Below, in pieces: positions 1-13,472 of a stretch of 64,000 bases of DNA. The translations under genes and the position numbers were made by a program. The notes below the pieces were generated by a model. That model was given only the letters and a program-made list of their open reading frames with translations. It was not told the origin of the DNA and made no database searches. Source of the DNA: Streptococcus marmotae (lineage in GTDB: Bacteria; Bacillota; Bacilli; Lactobacillales; Streptococcaceae); the NCBI RefSeq assembly GCF_001623565.1, contig NZ_CP015196.1:558001-622000 (forward strand), given 5' to 3'. The number at the start of each line of letters is the position of its first letter. The first letter of the stretch is position 1.

Positions 1-917
<917 letters not shown>

Positions 918-924
918 ATGATAA

Positions 925-1515
925 TTATGCCTCATCGACTGTATCGTCATCTTCTTCAGAATAATCATCATCTTCTTCATTCAATTCGACTTCTTCATCA
1001 ACCAAATCCTCGTCTGGGATAATTTCATTGATTTCTGAATCGTATGACTCTACTTCATCTTTTTCGTCATCTGGATTGTCATCGCCATATTCAGTTGCAG
1101 CCGTTGCATCAAATCCATCTTCATCCTCTGGATCATCATTTCCGTAATCGATCGCATCCTCATCGCCATCCATAAAGGCATTGACACGTTTTTTCTTCCG
1201 TTTTGGTGCATCTTCATCATCTTCTTCAAGTGTAATGACTTCTTCATCAATCTCATCAATCGCATACCATGAACGAAGCCCCCATTTGTTTTCACCTAGA
1301 GGGATGAAGCTACCGTCCACATTCAAATCAGAATAGAAGGTAGGAAGGGCAGCACGAATATCGCTATTTGATTTTTCAAGATAGTTTTGCACCTCATTCA
1401 CTAAATCATTAAAATACATCTCGTTATCACGGCCACGTTCTTCCAAGATAGCACGTGCCACCTCAATCATGGATAGTTCACTTTTTTCTTGTCCTGCAAA
1501 TACCGTTAATTCCAA
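925..1515 (-). CDS. rpoE: RNA polymerase delta subunit
   Basis: Delta is a Gram-positive accessory subunit of RNA polymerase that speeds enzyme recycling and raises promoter selectivity. The 196-residue protein has a folded N-terminal HARE-HTH region (about residues 1-90, with [15 protein letters not shown] and [14 protein letters not shown]). It is followed by a long, extremely acidic, probably disordered tail rich in D and E, as is typical of the family. I chose the TTG start at 1515 because it is preceded by GGAG and matches the usual family N-terminus. An ATG exists 19 codons upstream but lacks a good ribosome site. A promoter lies at 1594-1622 and pyrG is next downstream. Confidence 0.95.
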   Translation of the reverse strand: MELTVFAGQEKSELSMIEVARAILEERGRDNEMYFNDLVNEVQNYLEKSNSDIRAALPTFYSDLNVDGSFIPLGENKWGLRSWYAIDEIDEEVITLEEDDEDAPKRKKKRVNAFMDGDEDAIDYGNDDPEDEDGFDATAATEYGDDNPDDEKDEVESYDSEINEIIPDEDLVDEEVELNEEDDDYSEEDDDTVDEA

Positions 1516-1593
1516 GGTTATTCTCCTTATGTCTATCTGAGTCCGTTTCAGCAACAAAAGCTTAGGACGCATTCATTTTTGTCTTTCCTTACT

Positions 1594-1622
1594 ATTTTAC
1601 GCTAAAATCAGTAAATAGTCAA
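1594..1622 (-). promoter_or_regulatory. rpoE promoter
   Basis: A -35 TTGACT (1617-1622) and -10 TAAAAT (1594-1599) are separated by 17 bases. Predicted initiation is near 1587, giving an untranslated leader of about 70 bases before the TTG start. Confidence 0.75.
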
Positions 1623-1649
1623 AGATAATTTTATCCTTATAAAAATGAG

Positions 1650-1686
1650 AGAAAAATAGAAGCTGAGACTTAGCTCAACCTCTATT
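1650..1686 (-). terminator. Rho-independent terminator after tig
   Basis: A 13-pair stem (arms 1655-1667 and 1674-1686, with a few G-T pairs) is followed on the minus strand by a T-rich run. It lies 16 bases past the tig stop codon. Confidence 0.8.
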
Positions 1687-1701
1687 CATCGATTTTTTGT
1701 G

Positions 1702-2985
1702 TTATTTTACAGTTGCTGTGCTTGTAATCACTTCCACAGCTTTTTTCACTGCAATGTCATGTTTCAACATATCTTCTGAAAGAAGGCGACGTACTTGTTC
1801 TACTTCCATGTTATATGTTGCAGCCAATTCAGTGATTTCTGCTTCGATTTCTTCTGCTGTTGCTTCAAATCCTTCTGCTTTTGCTACTGCTTCAACGACA
1901 AGATTTGTTTTTGTGCGTTTTTCAGCATCTGCTTCGTATTGTTTATGAAGGTCATCTTGTGTAGTTCCTGTGATTTGGAAGTACATGTCTGGTGAGATAC
2001 CTTGTTGTTGCATACCGCCAAGGAATTCGTTGATAGCGCGGTGTACTTCTTCGTGAACCATTTCTTCTGGAAGGTCAACGATTTCTGCATTTGCAACTGC
2101 CAAATCAAGCGCTGCTGATTCAACTGCATCGTCAAAAGCAATTTCTTTTGCTGCTTCTAATTCTTTGCGGTATTTCGCTTTCAACTCATCAAGTGTTTCC
2201 ACTTCTTCGTCAAGATCTTTTGCCAATTCATCATCAAGTGCTGGCACTTCTTTTGCTTTTACTTCATGAATTTTTGTCACAAAGAGAGCTGGTTTTCCTG
2301 CCAAGTCTGCTGCTTGGTAATCTTCAGGGAAGGTTACTTCTACATTTACTTCTTCACCTGCACTGTGACCTACCAATTGGTCTTCAAATCCTGGGATAAA
2401 TTGACCGCTACCAAGAGCCAATGAGAAGTTCTCACCTTTTCCACCGTCAAATTCAACTCCGTCGATTGACCCAACAAAGTCAATCACAACTGTATCGCCT
2501 TCAGCTGCTGGTTCCTCCTTGATGACCAATTCTGCTAACGTATTGCGTTCGCGCTCAACTTTTGCATCTACTTCTTCATCTGTTACTTCTTTTGTTGCTT
2601 CAACAGATACTGCTAAGTTTTTGTAGTCACCTAATTTCACTTCTGGTTTTGTAACGACTTCAGCAGTAATCGTCCAGTCTTGACCTTTTTCCATTGATAC
2701 AACGTCGATTTTTGGTTGCGCAACCACTTCAAGACCTGCTTCTGCTACCGCTGCTTCATAGGCTACTGGTAAAAGAGCATTGACAACATCTTGGTACAAT
2801 GATTCTTCACCAAATTTTTGGTTGAAGACCGCACGTGGCAAGTGACCTTTACGGAATCCAGGTACGTTAATATCTTTCTTAACCTTGTTAAATACACGAT
2901 CCAATTCTGGTTTGATAGCATCTTGAGCGATTGTAAATGTCAAGACACCACGGTTTGTTTCTTTTGATTCAAATGATACAGACAT
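1702..2985 (-). CDS. tig: Trigger factor, ribosome-bound chaperone/peptidyl-prolyl isomerase
   Basis: Trigger factor binds ribosomal protein L23 at the exit tunnel and helps nascent chains fold. In streptococci it also affects secreted protein maturation and stress tolerance. The 427-residue length is normal. The N-terminal ribosome-binding domain carries the signature GFRKGHLPR (about residues 44-52). The FKBP-like domain follows ([20 protein letters not shown], about 165-185), then the helical C-terminal chaperone domain. The start at 2985 has an AAGGAG ribosome site. It is transcribed alone, with its own promoter and terminator. One of the IS copies begins only about 95 bases upstream of its start. 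Confidence 0.97.
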   Translation of the reverse strand: MSVSFESKETNRGVLTFTIAQDAIKPELDRVFNKVKKDINVPGFRKGHLPRAVFNQKFGEESLYQDVVNALLPVAYEAAVAEAGLEVVAQPKIDVVSMEKGQDWTITAEVVTKPEVKLGDYKNLAVSVEATKEVTDEEVDAKVERERNTLAELVIKEEPAAEGDTVVIDFVGSIDGVEFDGGKGENFSLALGSGQFIPGFEDQLVGHSAGEEVNVEVTFPEDYQAADLAGKPALFVTKIHEVKAKEVPALDDELAKDLDEEVETLDELKAKYRKELEAAKEIAFDDAVESAALDLAVANAEIVDLPEEMVHEEVHRAINEFLGGMQQQGISPDMYFQITGTTQDDLHKQYEADAEKRTKTNLVVEAVAKAEGFEATAEEIEAEITELAATYNMEVEQVRRLLSEDMLKHDIAVKKAVEVITSTATVK

Positions 2986-3023
2986 TCTGTCATTTCTCCT
3001 TAAAATTTTATTGCATACACGCT

Positions 3024-3052
3024 ATTATATCATATCTCTCTATATTCTCCAA
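3024..3052 (-). promoter_or_regulatory. tig promoter
   Basis: A -10 TATAAT (3024-3029) and a -35-like TTGGAG (3047-3052) have 17-base spacing. The adjacent IS left end begins at about 3081, so the core promoter survived the insertion. Confidence 0.65.
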
Positions 3053-3080
3053 ATTTTTGTGCCAAATCTTTTCATAACGT

Positions 3081-4431
3081 AATTTCCCAAAGTAAGTTCC
3101 ACTTTCGTTTTCGAAGCGGAAGTTAGTCTAAAACGGATTTTTATGGTGGAATTAAGTCTGAGACGTTTGGGTTAGAAATGAGCCCTTACGATGACAAAAT
3201 ACAAACACCTTACCCTCTCAGACCGCAATGATATCCAGCTAGGATTAGAAAGAGGAGATTCCTTCAAAACCATCGCACAATTCATCCTTAAAGATCCTAC
3301 TACTGTTTCCAAAGAAATCAAACGTAACAGACAGATCAGAACATCTACTAGTGATGGGCTTCCTTGTCCTCTCCTTGATAAGGCTCCTTTTGTCTGTAAC
3401 GCTTGCCCTAAGAGAAGACAAAATTGTGGCTATAAAAAAATATTCTATTTCGCTAAACAAGCTCAAAAACAATACGAACAAACTCTCGTTGAAGCTCGTG
3501 AAGGAACACCTCTCAATTCTCAAACCTTCTGGGACATGGATAAAATCATTTCAGATGGGGTGAGAAAGGACGGTCTTATGAGGACTTCCAAAAGTATTTG
3601 ACCCATAACCAACTAACTTCTTGGTTAGAAATGGACACGGTTATGGGGCGTATTGGTGGAAAACTGCTCCTCACTTTCAACGTCTCTTTCTGTAACTTTA
3701 TCTTCGCTAGACTTCTGGACAATAAAACTGCCGCTGAAGTCGCTAAGCACCTCTACGAGATCAAGAAGGCCTTCTTTCAAGCAGGGAAAGATTTCCATGA
3801 GTTATTCCCTGTTATCCTAACTGACAATGGTGGGGAATTCGCTAGAGTCGATGATATTGAAATGGACGTGAGAGGAGAGGTAAACCTCTTCTTCTGTGAT
3901 CCTAACCGGTCTGACCAGAAAGCAAGAATCGAGAAGAAGCATACCCTCATTCGAGATATTCTCCCTAAAGGAACGAGCTTTGATACCTTAACTCAGGACG
4001 ATATCAACCTGGTCTGTTCGCATGTCAATAGCGTGAAACGCGCTGCTTTGAATGGAAAGTCAGCTTATGAACTTTTTACGTTTACCTATGACGAAGAACT
4101 GGCTAAGCTTCTCGGTATTTCCTTAATTCCCGCTGAAGACGTCTGCCAGTCTCCTAAAGTATTGCAACATAAATCCTAAAAACGAACCGAATAAAATCCA
4201 CTCAAACGTCTCACACTAACTTCCACCATAGCGGAACTTAATCTGAAACGCTTTCAGATGAGGGGTTTTTGTGCGCTCTTTTTTTCAACTACCATTCGCC
4301 TAAAAAAGCCATGAAATCAACAATTATAAAAACCAGTGGAACTTACTCTGACATGGATTTCCACTGGTTTTTAACGTTTTTATCAGACTAAATGCCACTT
4401 TAAGAGGCTATGGAAGTTAGTTTGAGAATTT
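3081..4431 (+). mobile_element. IS30-family insertion sequence, copy 1 (internally deleted)
   Basis: The boundaries come from comparison with the inverted copy at 11694-13045. The two agree from about 3079-3081 to 4431-4436 and differ outside. Imperfect terminal inverted repeats are present: 3081-3101 against 4411-4431 reversed, about 17 of 21 matching. Both ends carry several further copies of a related 20-base motif. A stem-loop near the right end (about 4332-4375, arms AAAACCAGTGGAA and its complement) may act as a terminator. The transposase gene is broken. No convincing 2-3 base target duplication can be seen, and the exact ends are uncertain by a few bases. Confidence 0.85.
3191..4179 (+). 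pseudogene. IS30-family transposase, broken by internal deletion/frameshift (copy 1)
   Basis: Two overlapping frames (3191-3601 and 3598-4179) read as the two parts of an IS30-type DDE transposase. The first part has the N-terminal helix-turn-helix (HLTLSDRNDIQLGLERG) and the Cys-containing segment. The second has the catalytic core: WLEMDTVMG with the first Asp, LTDNGGEF with the second, and RSDQKARIEKKH with the Glu. The middle region that IS30 transposases normally carry before the EDFQKYL segment is missing. The first frame passes straight from GVRK into a shifted reading of that segment, so this is a deletion with a frameshift rather than a programmed slip. It differs from copy 2 at a few N-terminal residues. 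Confidence 0.85.
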
Positions 4432-4516
4432 AGCATTGCGTATCGGTTATGACAGAAGCTACAAAATCGTCTTTACTATATGGAGCCCCATATCTGCTAG
4501 CACGATGCGCCCTCGC

Positions 4517-5160
4517 CTAATTCGAGCATTGTTTAATTGTCAAATTTCTCTGTTCCACAGAAATTGAACTGGTTTGCACTGCACTCCCTTCTTCTCCCTT
4601 AAGGACCCTTTTAAAACCTGCTTGAAGTTCTTGATTTTCCGTCGGTTTGACATAGACCCTATCACCATTTGTAGTGGGCGAATGAAAAACAATCACCTCC
4701 CCTTGCGCCGTAACGGCAAAGAAATAGGTATGAACATCCGGGTAATTATTCCAATTTTTATAAATTTCTACAATACGGTAGGTGCAGTACCGTCACCAGT
4801 CTCTGAGAGTTGGGCATCTAATTTTTGGGAGGATTCATCCTCATAAGAATAGATTTGGTCTATCATTTTGCCAGCTTCTTGTTCTGCCACATAGCCTATC
4901 TGTCCCATTTACTGGCTCCACTCTTCAATAAAATGCACCAACTGAACATACTTCCCTTGATCCCAAAACGTCTGAATAGCTGACGCTTTAGTGTCCACCT
5001 CAGATATTTTTCTTACTTGACCACTAGAAGTAGTAGTTGATGTATCGTTTGAGTTGATTTCGCTTCTCTTGTCTGGCGTGACTTCTTCCTTTTGGCTACA
5101 AACGCCTAGCAAAACTATTGCTAATACGAGACTCCCAATTATTTTTCCATAGGACTGCAT
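4517..5160 (-). pseudogene. Decayed lipoprotein gene
   Basis: The N-terminal 83 residues (4909-5160) begin with a signal peptide and a lipobox-like LLGVCS, then a Thr/Ser/Asp-rich linker. An in-frame TAA at 4909-4911 interrupts the gene. The same frame continues with MGQIGYVAEQEAGKMID, and after a further one-base shift near 4780 it continues with IVEIYKNWNNYPDVHTYFF and a C-terminus that stops at 4517. One stop plus one frameshift mean a pseudogene. The C-terminal part resembles DUF4767-type streptococcal lipoproteins, but that is a weak recollection. It sits between an IS copy and the lac operon and is probably old cargo or chromosomal debris. Confidence 0.65.
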
Positions 5161-5315
5161 AATTAACTCCTTTCTACATGTTACTTTTATTATGATCTAT
5201 TCCAGAGCTTATGACTATCCTGAACCCTTCTAAATTAAAGTTAGCATCTTACATTAGACTGTTCCAAATGAAGCCAAGAAAGACTTCGCTTGCCAATACT
5301 TGTGTCCCCTATAAA

Positions 5316-5354
5316 ACCAAAAGGATTTCCATCATCTGGCTTTGGAAATCCTTT
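5316..5354 (-). terminator. Terminator after lacZ
   Basis: An 11-pair perfect stem (5321-5331 with 5343-5353) is followed on the minus strand by TTTTGGTTTTAT. It lies directly after the lacZ stop codon and ends the lac operon. Confidence 0.85.
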
Positions 5355-5358
5355 CGTA

Positions 5359-8409
<3,051 letters not shown>

Positions 8410-8440
8410 CTATTGACATTGTTTTACCCTATTACATAGG

Positions 8441-9262
8441 CTATTTCGTTGACCCTAACATTCCAGCCACAAAGTACTTTTGCAACGCAAAGAAAATAAC
8501 CAATGTAGGAATTGTTGCTAACAAGACTCCTGACATAATAAGACCGAAGTCAGGAGAATAACTAGAACCAAGCTGTGAAATCACTAGCGGAACCGTTTGT
8601 TTTTCCGTAGATTGAATGACAACTAAGGGCCATAAGTAATTATTCCAGCTATTCATAAATGTAATAATGGCTGCAGCTGCATAAGTTGTTTTCATCGTAG
8701 GCATATAAATTTTAAAGAAAAGACCCACTTCAGATACCCCATCGATTCTACCAGCCTCCAACATTTCCTTTGGAAACATTTTCGTATTTTGTCTAAAATA
8801 GAAAATCAAAAAGGCTGTTGCAATATAAGGCATAGAGATAGAAATATAGGAGTCAATCCCAATTATAGGAGCTACGGTGGAAACTTTAGCAAACAATCGA
8901 AAAAGAGGCACCATAATGGCCGCAAAAGGAATCATCATAGATAATAAGATAATGTTAAAAACAATATCTTTTCCACGACTTCTATAAATCTCAAAGCCGT
9001 ATCCTGCCGACGATCCAATCAATAATGCTAATAAGGTTTGTCCAACTGCAACAATTATTGAATTTTTGAAAGCCATAAGCATATCTGTTTGGGTAAAAAT
9101 ATTGCGAATATTAACCCAAAACTGATTGCCGGGCATTAAACTACCTTTCGTTACATCCACACTAGCATTTGTAGCACTAATGATCATAAAATAAAATGGG
9201 AAAGCAAAAATAATCGACATGATTCCTAAAAACAAATACGTTACTAAATTACTTTTTCGCAT
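8441..9262 (-). CDS. Sugar ABC transporter permease, MalG/LacG type
   Basis: An inner-membrane permease of a CUT1-type carbohydrate importer, 273 residues with about six hydrophobic segments. The ATPase-contact EAA loop is present as EAGRIDGVSEVGLFFKIYMP. The start overlaps the end of the preceding permease gene by 14 bases and has a GGGGGA ribosome site, so the two are translationally coupled. Together with the neighbouring permease and binding protein it should bring a beta-galactoside or galacto-oligosaccharide to LacZ. No ATPase gene is in the cluster; streptococci commonly use the shared ATPase MsmK, encoded elsewhere. Confidence 0.9.
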   Translation of the reverse strand: MRKSNLVTYLFLGIMSIIFAFPFYFMIISATNASVDVTKGSLMPGNQFWVNIRNIFTQTDMLMAFKNSIIVAVGQTLLALLIGSSAGYGFEIYRSRGKDIVFNIILLSMMIPFAAIMVPLFRLFAKVSTVAPIIGIDSYISISMPYIATAFLIFYFRQNTKMFPKEMLEAGRIDGVSEVGLFFKIYMPTMKTTYAAAAIITFMNSWNNYLWPLVVIQSTEKQTVPLVISQLGSSYSPDFGLIMSGVLLATIPTLVIFFALQKYFVAGMLGSTK

Positions 9263-10136
9263 CTTTTCCCCCTATCCAAGTTTGAATAACCGATAATACC
9301 ACCACTAAAAATACAATAGCGTACGAGACTGCTGCAGCATAGCCGAAATCAGGAGTGTATTTAAAGCTCAAATTGTAAATATACTGTGAAATTGTCTGCG
9401 TAGCTCCTCCTGGTCCACCCTGAGTAAGATTCATTGGCTCGTCAAACAGTTGTAAGGTTCCAATTGTTGAAGTAATCGTTGTAAACAAAATAACAGGTTT
9501 TAACAATGGGACTGTAATACTAAAGAATTTCCGAAACGATGTTGCACCGTCTACATCAGCTGCTTCATAAATTTCAGGGTCAATATTCTGTAATGCTGAT
9601 AAAAAGAATATCATATTATAACCGGTCCAACGCCACGTAATCGCAATAATAATCAAGACTTTCGCCCAAAGCGGATCTGATAACCATAGGATAGGTTCTT
9701 TTACTAGGTGAAGCATCTGTAAAATTTTATTGATAACTCCATCATTAGCAAACAAAGACTTAAAAATCATTGAATACGCTACAAGGGAGGTCACAGCAGG
9801 CAAAAAGACGATCGTTCGAAAGATACCCTTAAATTTTAGCGTTTTTTGATTAAGCAAGACCGAAAAGAATATTGCTAAAAGTACCATAATAGGCACCTGA
9901 AAAACCAGAAAAATCAATGTGTTTTTTAGAGAATCCAAAAATGCAGGATCATGAAACAAACGCTGGTAGTTTGAGAAGCCTACATAACTAAGCTTCACGC
10001 CCTTACCAGAAGACAATGACAGCCGAAAGGATTCCACCATTGGATAGAAGTAAAACAGAATAATCAACAGCACTGGTACACATATAAATAATTGGCCAAT
10101 AATTTTCGACTTTAAAAATGGGTTTATTTTTTTCAC
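9249..10136 (-). CDS. Sugar ABC transporter permease, MalF/LacF type
   Basis: The partner permease, about 295 residues, with a hydrophobic N-terminal segment (about 15-38) and further membrane helices. The EAA loop reads EAADVDGATSFRKFFSITVP. I chose the GTG start at 10136 because GGAGG lies six bases before it. An in-frame ATG six codons upstream (10154) has no comparable ribosome site. It lies about 120 bases downstream of the binding-protein gene and overlaps the next permease. The substrate is inferred from lacZ in the same operon and has not been shown. Confidence 0.88.
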   Translation of the reverse strand: MKKINPFLKSKIIGQLFICVPVLLIILFYFYPMVESFRLSLSSGKGVKLSYVGFSNYQRLFHDPAFLDSLKNTLIFLVFQVPIMVLLAIFFSVLLNQKTLKFKGIFRTIVFLPAVTSLVAYSMIFKSLFANDGVINKILQMLHLVKEPILWLSDPLWAKVLIIIAITWRWTGYNMIFFLSALQNIDPEIYEAADVDGATSFRKFFSITVPLLKPVILFTTITSTIGTLQLFDEPMNLTQGGPGGATQTISQYIYNLSFKYTPDFGYAAAVSYAIVFLVVVLSVIQTWIGGKDAKK

Positions 10137-10255
10137 AATATCCCTCCTCACCATTTCATATTTGACAATTCACCGATTCAATTATCCATCCTAAATAAGA
10201 ACTATCAGCTAGCCCATCACAATAGATATGTGTCCTTGGGCTAGCTGAGTAGACT

Positions 10256-11560
10256 TTATTTATTCTTTAATTGTGCTTCTGCTTCTTTCTGTGCATTTTC
10301 TAAAATAGTATCCAAATTCCCGCCATTCAGATATTCTTGAAGAGCTTTTTCAATAATATCCTCAATTTCATATGTGTTTTCACCATAGCTGACAGCGGGA
10401 ATCTCTGTTGCCCAACTCGCAAAATCTTTATAAATTTTTTGACCTTTAAAATACTCTACTTCTGTATCATAAATTCCACTATCTGCCGCTGGCTTATAGG
10501 TACCCATTGCTCCAATCGCTTTATTGATTTCAGCATAAAAATCTTTACTAGACCCAAATGTTTCCTTTAAAAATTCTGCCGCAGCCTCTTTACCGTCTAA
10601 ATTTAGCACATATACTGACGAACCTCCTAAGTTAGAAGCATTTACGGATTCCTTCAAATCTTGACGGGGATAAGGGAGGACAGCCCACTTCCCAGATTGG
10701 TCTTTTTGTTGCATAACTGATGGAGTAATCCAGTTCCCTTGAGGAACGGTCGCTACTTTCCCAGAGTTAAAGGCCTCAAGCATTTGTCCCCAATCAGAAT
10801 GACTAGCCAATATCCCCCCTTCTTTATACGCTTTGAATGTTTGTAAAGCTTCTTTTAAGGAAGCATTATTTTTAATATTCGGTGTTTTACCATCTGCTTC
10901 TGTATACCATGACCCGCTAGAATTCATCATTGTTCTAATCCATCCCAAATCGTTTGGATCTTGTGTCATGATATCAACTCCGGCTTTTTCTTTTACTTTT
11001 TTTCCAATTTCTAATAGTTGACTCCATGTAAGATTTTGTAAGTCTTCCACTTTATAGCCAGCCATTTCTAAGTAATCTGTTCTAATATATAGACCTGTAA
11101 CTCCTGTATCAAAAGGAAATGCATAATGTTCTCCTTGGTAGGAAGTTGCCTGAATCTTATAATCTGCAAAATCTTTTTCCTTAATAAACTCAGATAACGG
11201 GAAAAAACTGTCTGGATAAGCCTGCAAGAAGCTTTGCGCTCGATAATCTTCAATCAAAACGATGTTCGGTAGGCCTTTTGTCACACCAGAACTTAATGCA
11301 GTATTTAATTTTTGAACAATATCATTTTGGGCATTCTCGACAATATTTAAATCAACTGTATCCGGATGCTCCTTATCATAGATCGTTTCAGCCACTTCGA
11401 ATGCTTTGATATTGAAGTTTTTATCCCAAGCCCACACAGTCAATTCTTTATTACCATCTTTTCCTGTGCTTGAATCAGATGAACCTGCCCCACAGCCTGC
11501 CAACAAGGCACTCGATAAAATAAGACCTGCAACTATTTTTGCTATTCTTCCTTTTTTCAT
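10256..11560 (-). CDS. Sugar ABC transporter substrate-binding lipoprotein
   Basis: An extracellular solute-binding protein of the family 1 (MalE-like) fold, 434 residues. A lipoprotein signal peptide ends at Cys23 in LLAGCGAGSS, so the protein is lipid-anchored on the outer face of the membrane. The N-terminal lobe begins KELTVWAWDKNFN, and the hinge region has the usual TGVTGLYIRTDYLEMAGY segment seen in sugar binders. It is the first gene of the operon, with an AAGGAG ribosome site and a promoter overlapping a CcpA site upstream. The ligand is probably lactose or a galacto-oligosaccharide by context. It resembles LacE-type proteins, but the assignment is inference. Confidence 0.9.
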   Translation of the reverse strand: MKKGRIAKIVAGLILSSALLAGCGAGSSDSSTGKDGNKELTVWAWDKNFNIKAFEVAETIYDKEHPDTVDLNIVENAQNDIVQKLNTALSSGVTKGLPNIVLIEDYRAQSFLQAYPDSFFPLSEFIKEKDFADYKIQATSYQGEHYAFPFDTGVTGLYIRTDYLEMAGYKVEDLQNLTWSQLLEIGKKVKEKAGVDIMTQDPNDLGWIRTMMNSSGSWYTEADGKTPNIKNNASLKEALQTFKAYKEGGILASHSDWGQMLEAFNSGKVATVPQGNWITPSVMQQKDQSGKWAVLPYPRQDLKESVNASNLGGSSVYVLNLDGKEAAAEFLKETFGSSKDFYAEINKAIGAMGTYKPAADSGIYDTEVEYFKGQKIYKDFASWATEIPAVSYGENTYEIEDIIEKALQEYLNGGNLDTILENAQKEAEAQLKNK

Positions 11561-11590
11561 GATAGCACTCCTTTTAAAATGATTACCTAT

Positions 11591-11619
11591 ATTATAATAG
11601 AAAACGTTTACAAAGTCAA
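11591..11619 (-). promoter_or_regulatory. lac operon promoter with CcpA (cre) site in the spacer
   Basis: A -35 TTGACT (11614-11619) and -10 TATAAT (11591-11596) are exactly 17 bases apart. The spacer and the edge of the -10 (11599-11613) read TTGTAAACGTTTTCT on the minus strand, a full match to the cre consensus WTGNAANCGNWNNCW. CcpA binding there would block RNA polymerase, giving catabolite repression of the whole operon. No pathway-specific regulator is encoded nearby. Confidence 0.85.
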
Positions 11620-11693
11620 TGTTTTTTTGCTTAATTTTTTAATAAAATTAAGTAAAATTTAGTAAACATATTGATATATTATATTGCGATGCT

Positions 11694-13045
11694 AAATTCT
11701 CAAACTAACTTCCAGTGCCTCTTCAAGTGGCAGTTAGTCTGATAAAAACGTTAAAAAACAGTGGAAATCCATGTCAGAGTAAGTTCCACTGGTTTTTATA
11801 ATTGTTGATTTCATGGCTTTTTTAGGCGAATGGTAGTTGAAAAAAAGAGCGCACAAAATCCCCTCATCTGAAAGCGTTTCAGATTAAGTTCCGCTATGGT
11901 GGAAGTTAGTGTGAGACGTTTGAGTGGATTTTATTCGGTTCGTTTTTAGGATTTATGTTGCAATACTTTAGGAGACTGGCAGACGTCTTCAGCGGGAATT
12001 AAGGAAATACCGAGAAGCTTAGCCAGTTCTTCGTCATAGGTAAACGTAAAAAGTTCATAAGCTGACTTTCCATTCAAAGCAGCGCGTTTCACGCTATTGA
12101 CATGCGAACAGACCAGGTTGATATCGTCCTGAGTTAAGGTATCAAAGCTCGTTCCTTTAGGGAGAATATCTCGAATGAGGGTATGCTTCTTCTCGATTCT
12201 TGCTTTCTGGTCAGACCGGTTAGGATCACAGAAGAAGAGGTTTACCTCTCCTCTCACGTCCATTTCAATATCATCGACTCTAGCGAATTCCCCACCATTG
12301 TCAGTTAGGATAACAGGGAATAACTCATGGAAATCTTTCCCTGCTTGAAAGAAGGCCTTCTTGATCTCGTAGAGGTGCTTAGCGACTTCAGCGGCAGTTT
12401 TATTGTCCAGAAGTCTAGCGAAGATAAAGTTACAGAAAGAGACGTTGAAAGTGAGGAGCAGTTTTCCACCAATACGCCCCATAACCGTGTCCATTTCTAA
12501 CCAAGAAGTTAGTTGGTTATGGGTCAAATACTTTTGGAAGTCCTCATAAGACCGTCCTTTCTCACCCCATCTGAAATGATTTTATCCATGTCCCAGAAGG
12601 TTTGAGAATTGAGAGGTGTTCCTTCACGAGCTTCAACGAGAGTTTGTTCGTATTGTTTTTGAGCTTGTTTAGCGAAATAGAATATTTTTTTATAGCCACA
12701 ATTTTGTCTTCTCTTAGGGCAAGCATTACAGACAAAAGGAGCCTTATCAAGGAGAGGACAAGGAAGCCCATCACTAGTAGACGTTCTGATCTGTCTATTA
12801 CGTTTGACTTCTTTGGAAACAGTAGTAGGATCTTTAAGGATGAATTGTGCGATGATTTTGAAGGATTCTCCTCTTTCTAATCCTAGTTGGATATCATTGC
12901 GGTCTGAGAGTGTGAGGTGTTTGTATTTTGTCATCGTAAGAGCTCATTTCTAACCCAAACGTCTCAGACTTAATTCCACCATAAAAATCCGTTTTAGACT
13001 AACTTCCGCTTCGAAAACGAAAGTGGAACTTACTTTGGGAAATTA
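11694..13045 (-). mobile_element. IS30-family insertion sequence, copy 2 (inverted, internally deleted)
   Basis: Nearly identical to the copy at 3081-4431 but in the opposite orientation, so the transposase 3' ends face inward and the 5' ends face outward. Terminal inverted repeats are at 11694-11714 and 13025-13045. It carries the same internal transposase deletion as copy 1, with a handful of base differences in the N-terminal coding part. Its outer end lies about 50 bases from the tRNA-Cys promoter. Together the copies bracket a 9.96 kb segment, but no matching target duplication is evident at the outer ends. Confidence 0.85.
11946..12934 (-). pseudogene. IS30-family transposase, broken by internal deletion/frameshift (copy 2)
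   Basis: The same two-part layout as copy 1: an N-terminal helix-turn-helix frame (12524-12934) and a catalytic-domain frame (11946-12527) with EMDTVMG, TDNGGEF and the downstream KARIEKKH Glu. The catalytic part is identical in protein sequence to copy 1. The N-terminal part differs at several residues (GESFKII against GDSFKTI, KEVKRN against KEIKRN). The junction after GVRK is the same in both copies. The element should therefore be unable to transpose by itself unless an intact transposase acts in trans. Confidence 0.85.
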
Positions 13046-13093
13046 CCGAAATTACCCATTAACCTGCCTTTCTATCAATATTTCATTTCCCAC

Positions 13094-13122
13094 TTGACCA
13101 ATCGGCTTTTTTTCGATAGAAT
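13094..13122 (+). promoter_or_regulatory. tRNA-Cys promoter
   Basis: A -35 TTGACC (13094-13099) and -10 TAGAAT (13117-13122) have a 17-base spacer, ending 12 bases before the tRNA. Confidence 0.75.
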
Positions 13123-13134
13123 ATTAATTGTTAT

Positions 13135-13205
13135 GGCGGTATAGCCAAGTGGTAAGGCACGGCTCTGCAAAAGCTTGATCGTCGGTTCAAATCCGTCTAC
13201 CGCCT
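13135..13205 (+). tRNA. tRNA-Cys (anticodon GCA)
   Basis: A 71-base cloverleaf. The acceptor arms GGCGGTA and TACCGCC pair, the D arm is GCC/GGC, the anticodon loop CTGCAAA gives anticodon GCA, and the T arm contains GGTTCAAATCC. The base of the anticodon stem has a weak outer pair. No CCA is encoded. It has its own promoter and terminator and sits next to the outer end of IS copy 2. Confidence 0.93.
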
Positions 13206-13238
13206 TTTTATACCTGATTTATCAGGATTTAACCAAGT

Positions 13239-13266
13239 AAAAAGCCCGTAAAATCGGGCTTTTTTG
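13239..13266 (+). terminator. Terminator after tRNA-Cys
   Basis: Arms AAAAAGCCCG (13239-13248) and CGGGCTTTTT (13255-13265) end in a T run, 34 bases past the tRNA. Confidence 0.85.
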
Positions 13267-13349
13267 ATTTTTAATTTGGATAAATACAGATAAATATAGA
13301 AATTATTTCGGACGAAAAAGCCAGTTTATCAATCTCGTTAAAACAATAC

Positions 13350-13419
13350 CAAAAAACACCAGCCTTATGGCTGGTTGTTTTCGGAGATTATGAAAAATTT
13401 TAGGATTGACTATAGTATA
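13350..13419 (-). repeat. 3'-end repeat element with terminator, copy 1
   Basis: Reading the minus strand, a conserved block from TATACTATA to CATAATCTCC (13383-13419) is followed by AAACAACCAGCC-loop-GGCTGGTGTTTTTT, an intrinsic terminator (13350-13381). It lies just past the DUF4298 gene. A near match follows the traX gene at 13792-13861. Confidence 0.6.
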
Positions 13420-13472
13420 AACGAATCAAGTTCAAAACACATCGGTCTCAAGATGTAGTTTTTCTCTTTTTT

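Noticed and set aside
1697..1948. Open frames on the plus strand over tig and rpoE
   Set aside because: They are antisense shadows of tig, without ribosome sites or family motifs.
3245..3563. Open frames on both strands inside the IS transposase region
   Set aside because: They overlap the transposase coding sequence and have no conserved domain; copy 2 mirrors them.
3191..4179. Programmed frameshift in the IS transposase
   Set aside because: The overlap is not a slippery site joining two halves. The middle domain expected in IS30 transposases is absent, so a deletion explains it better.
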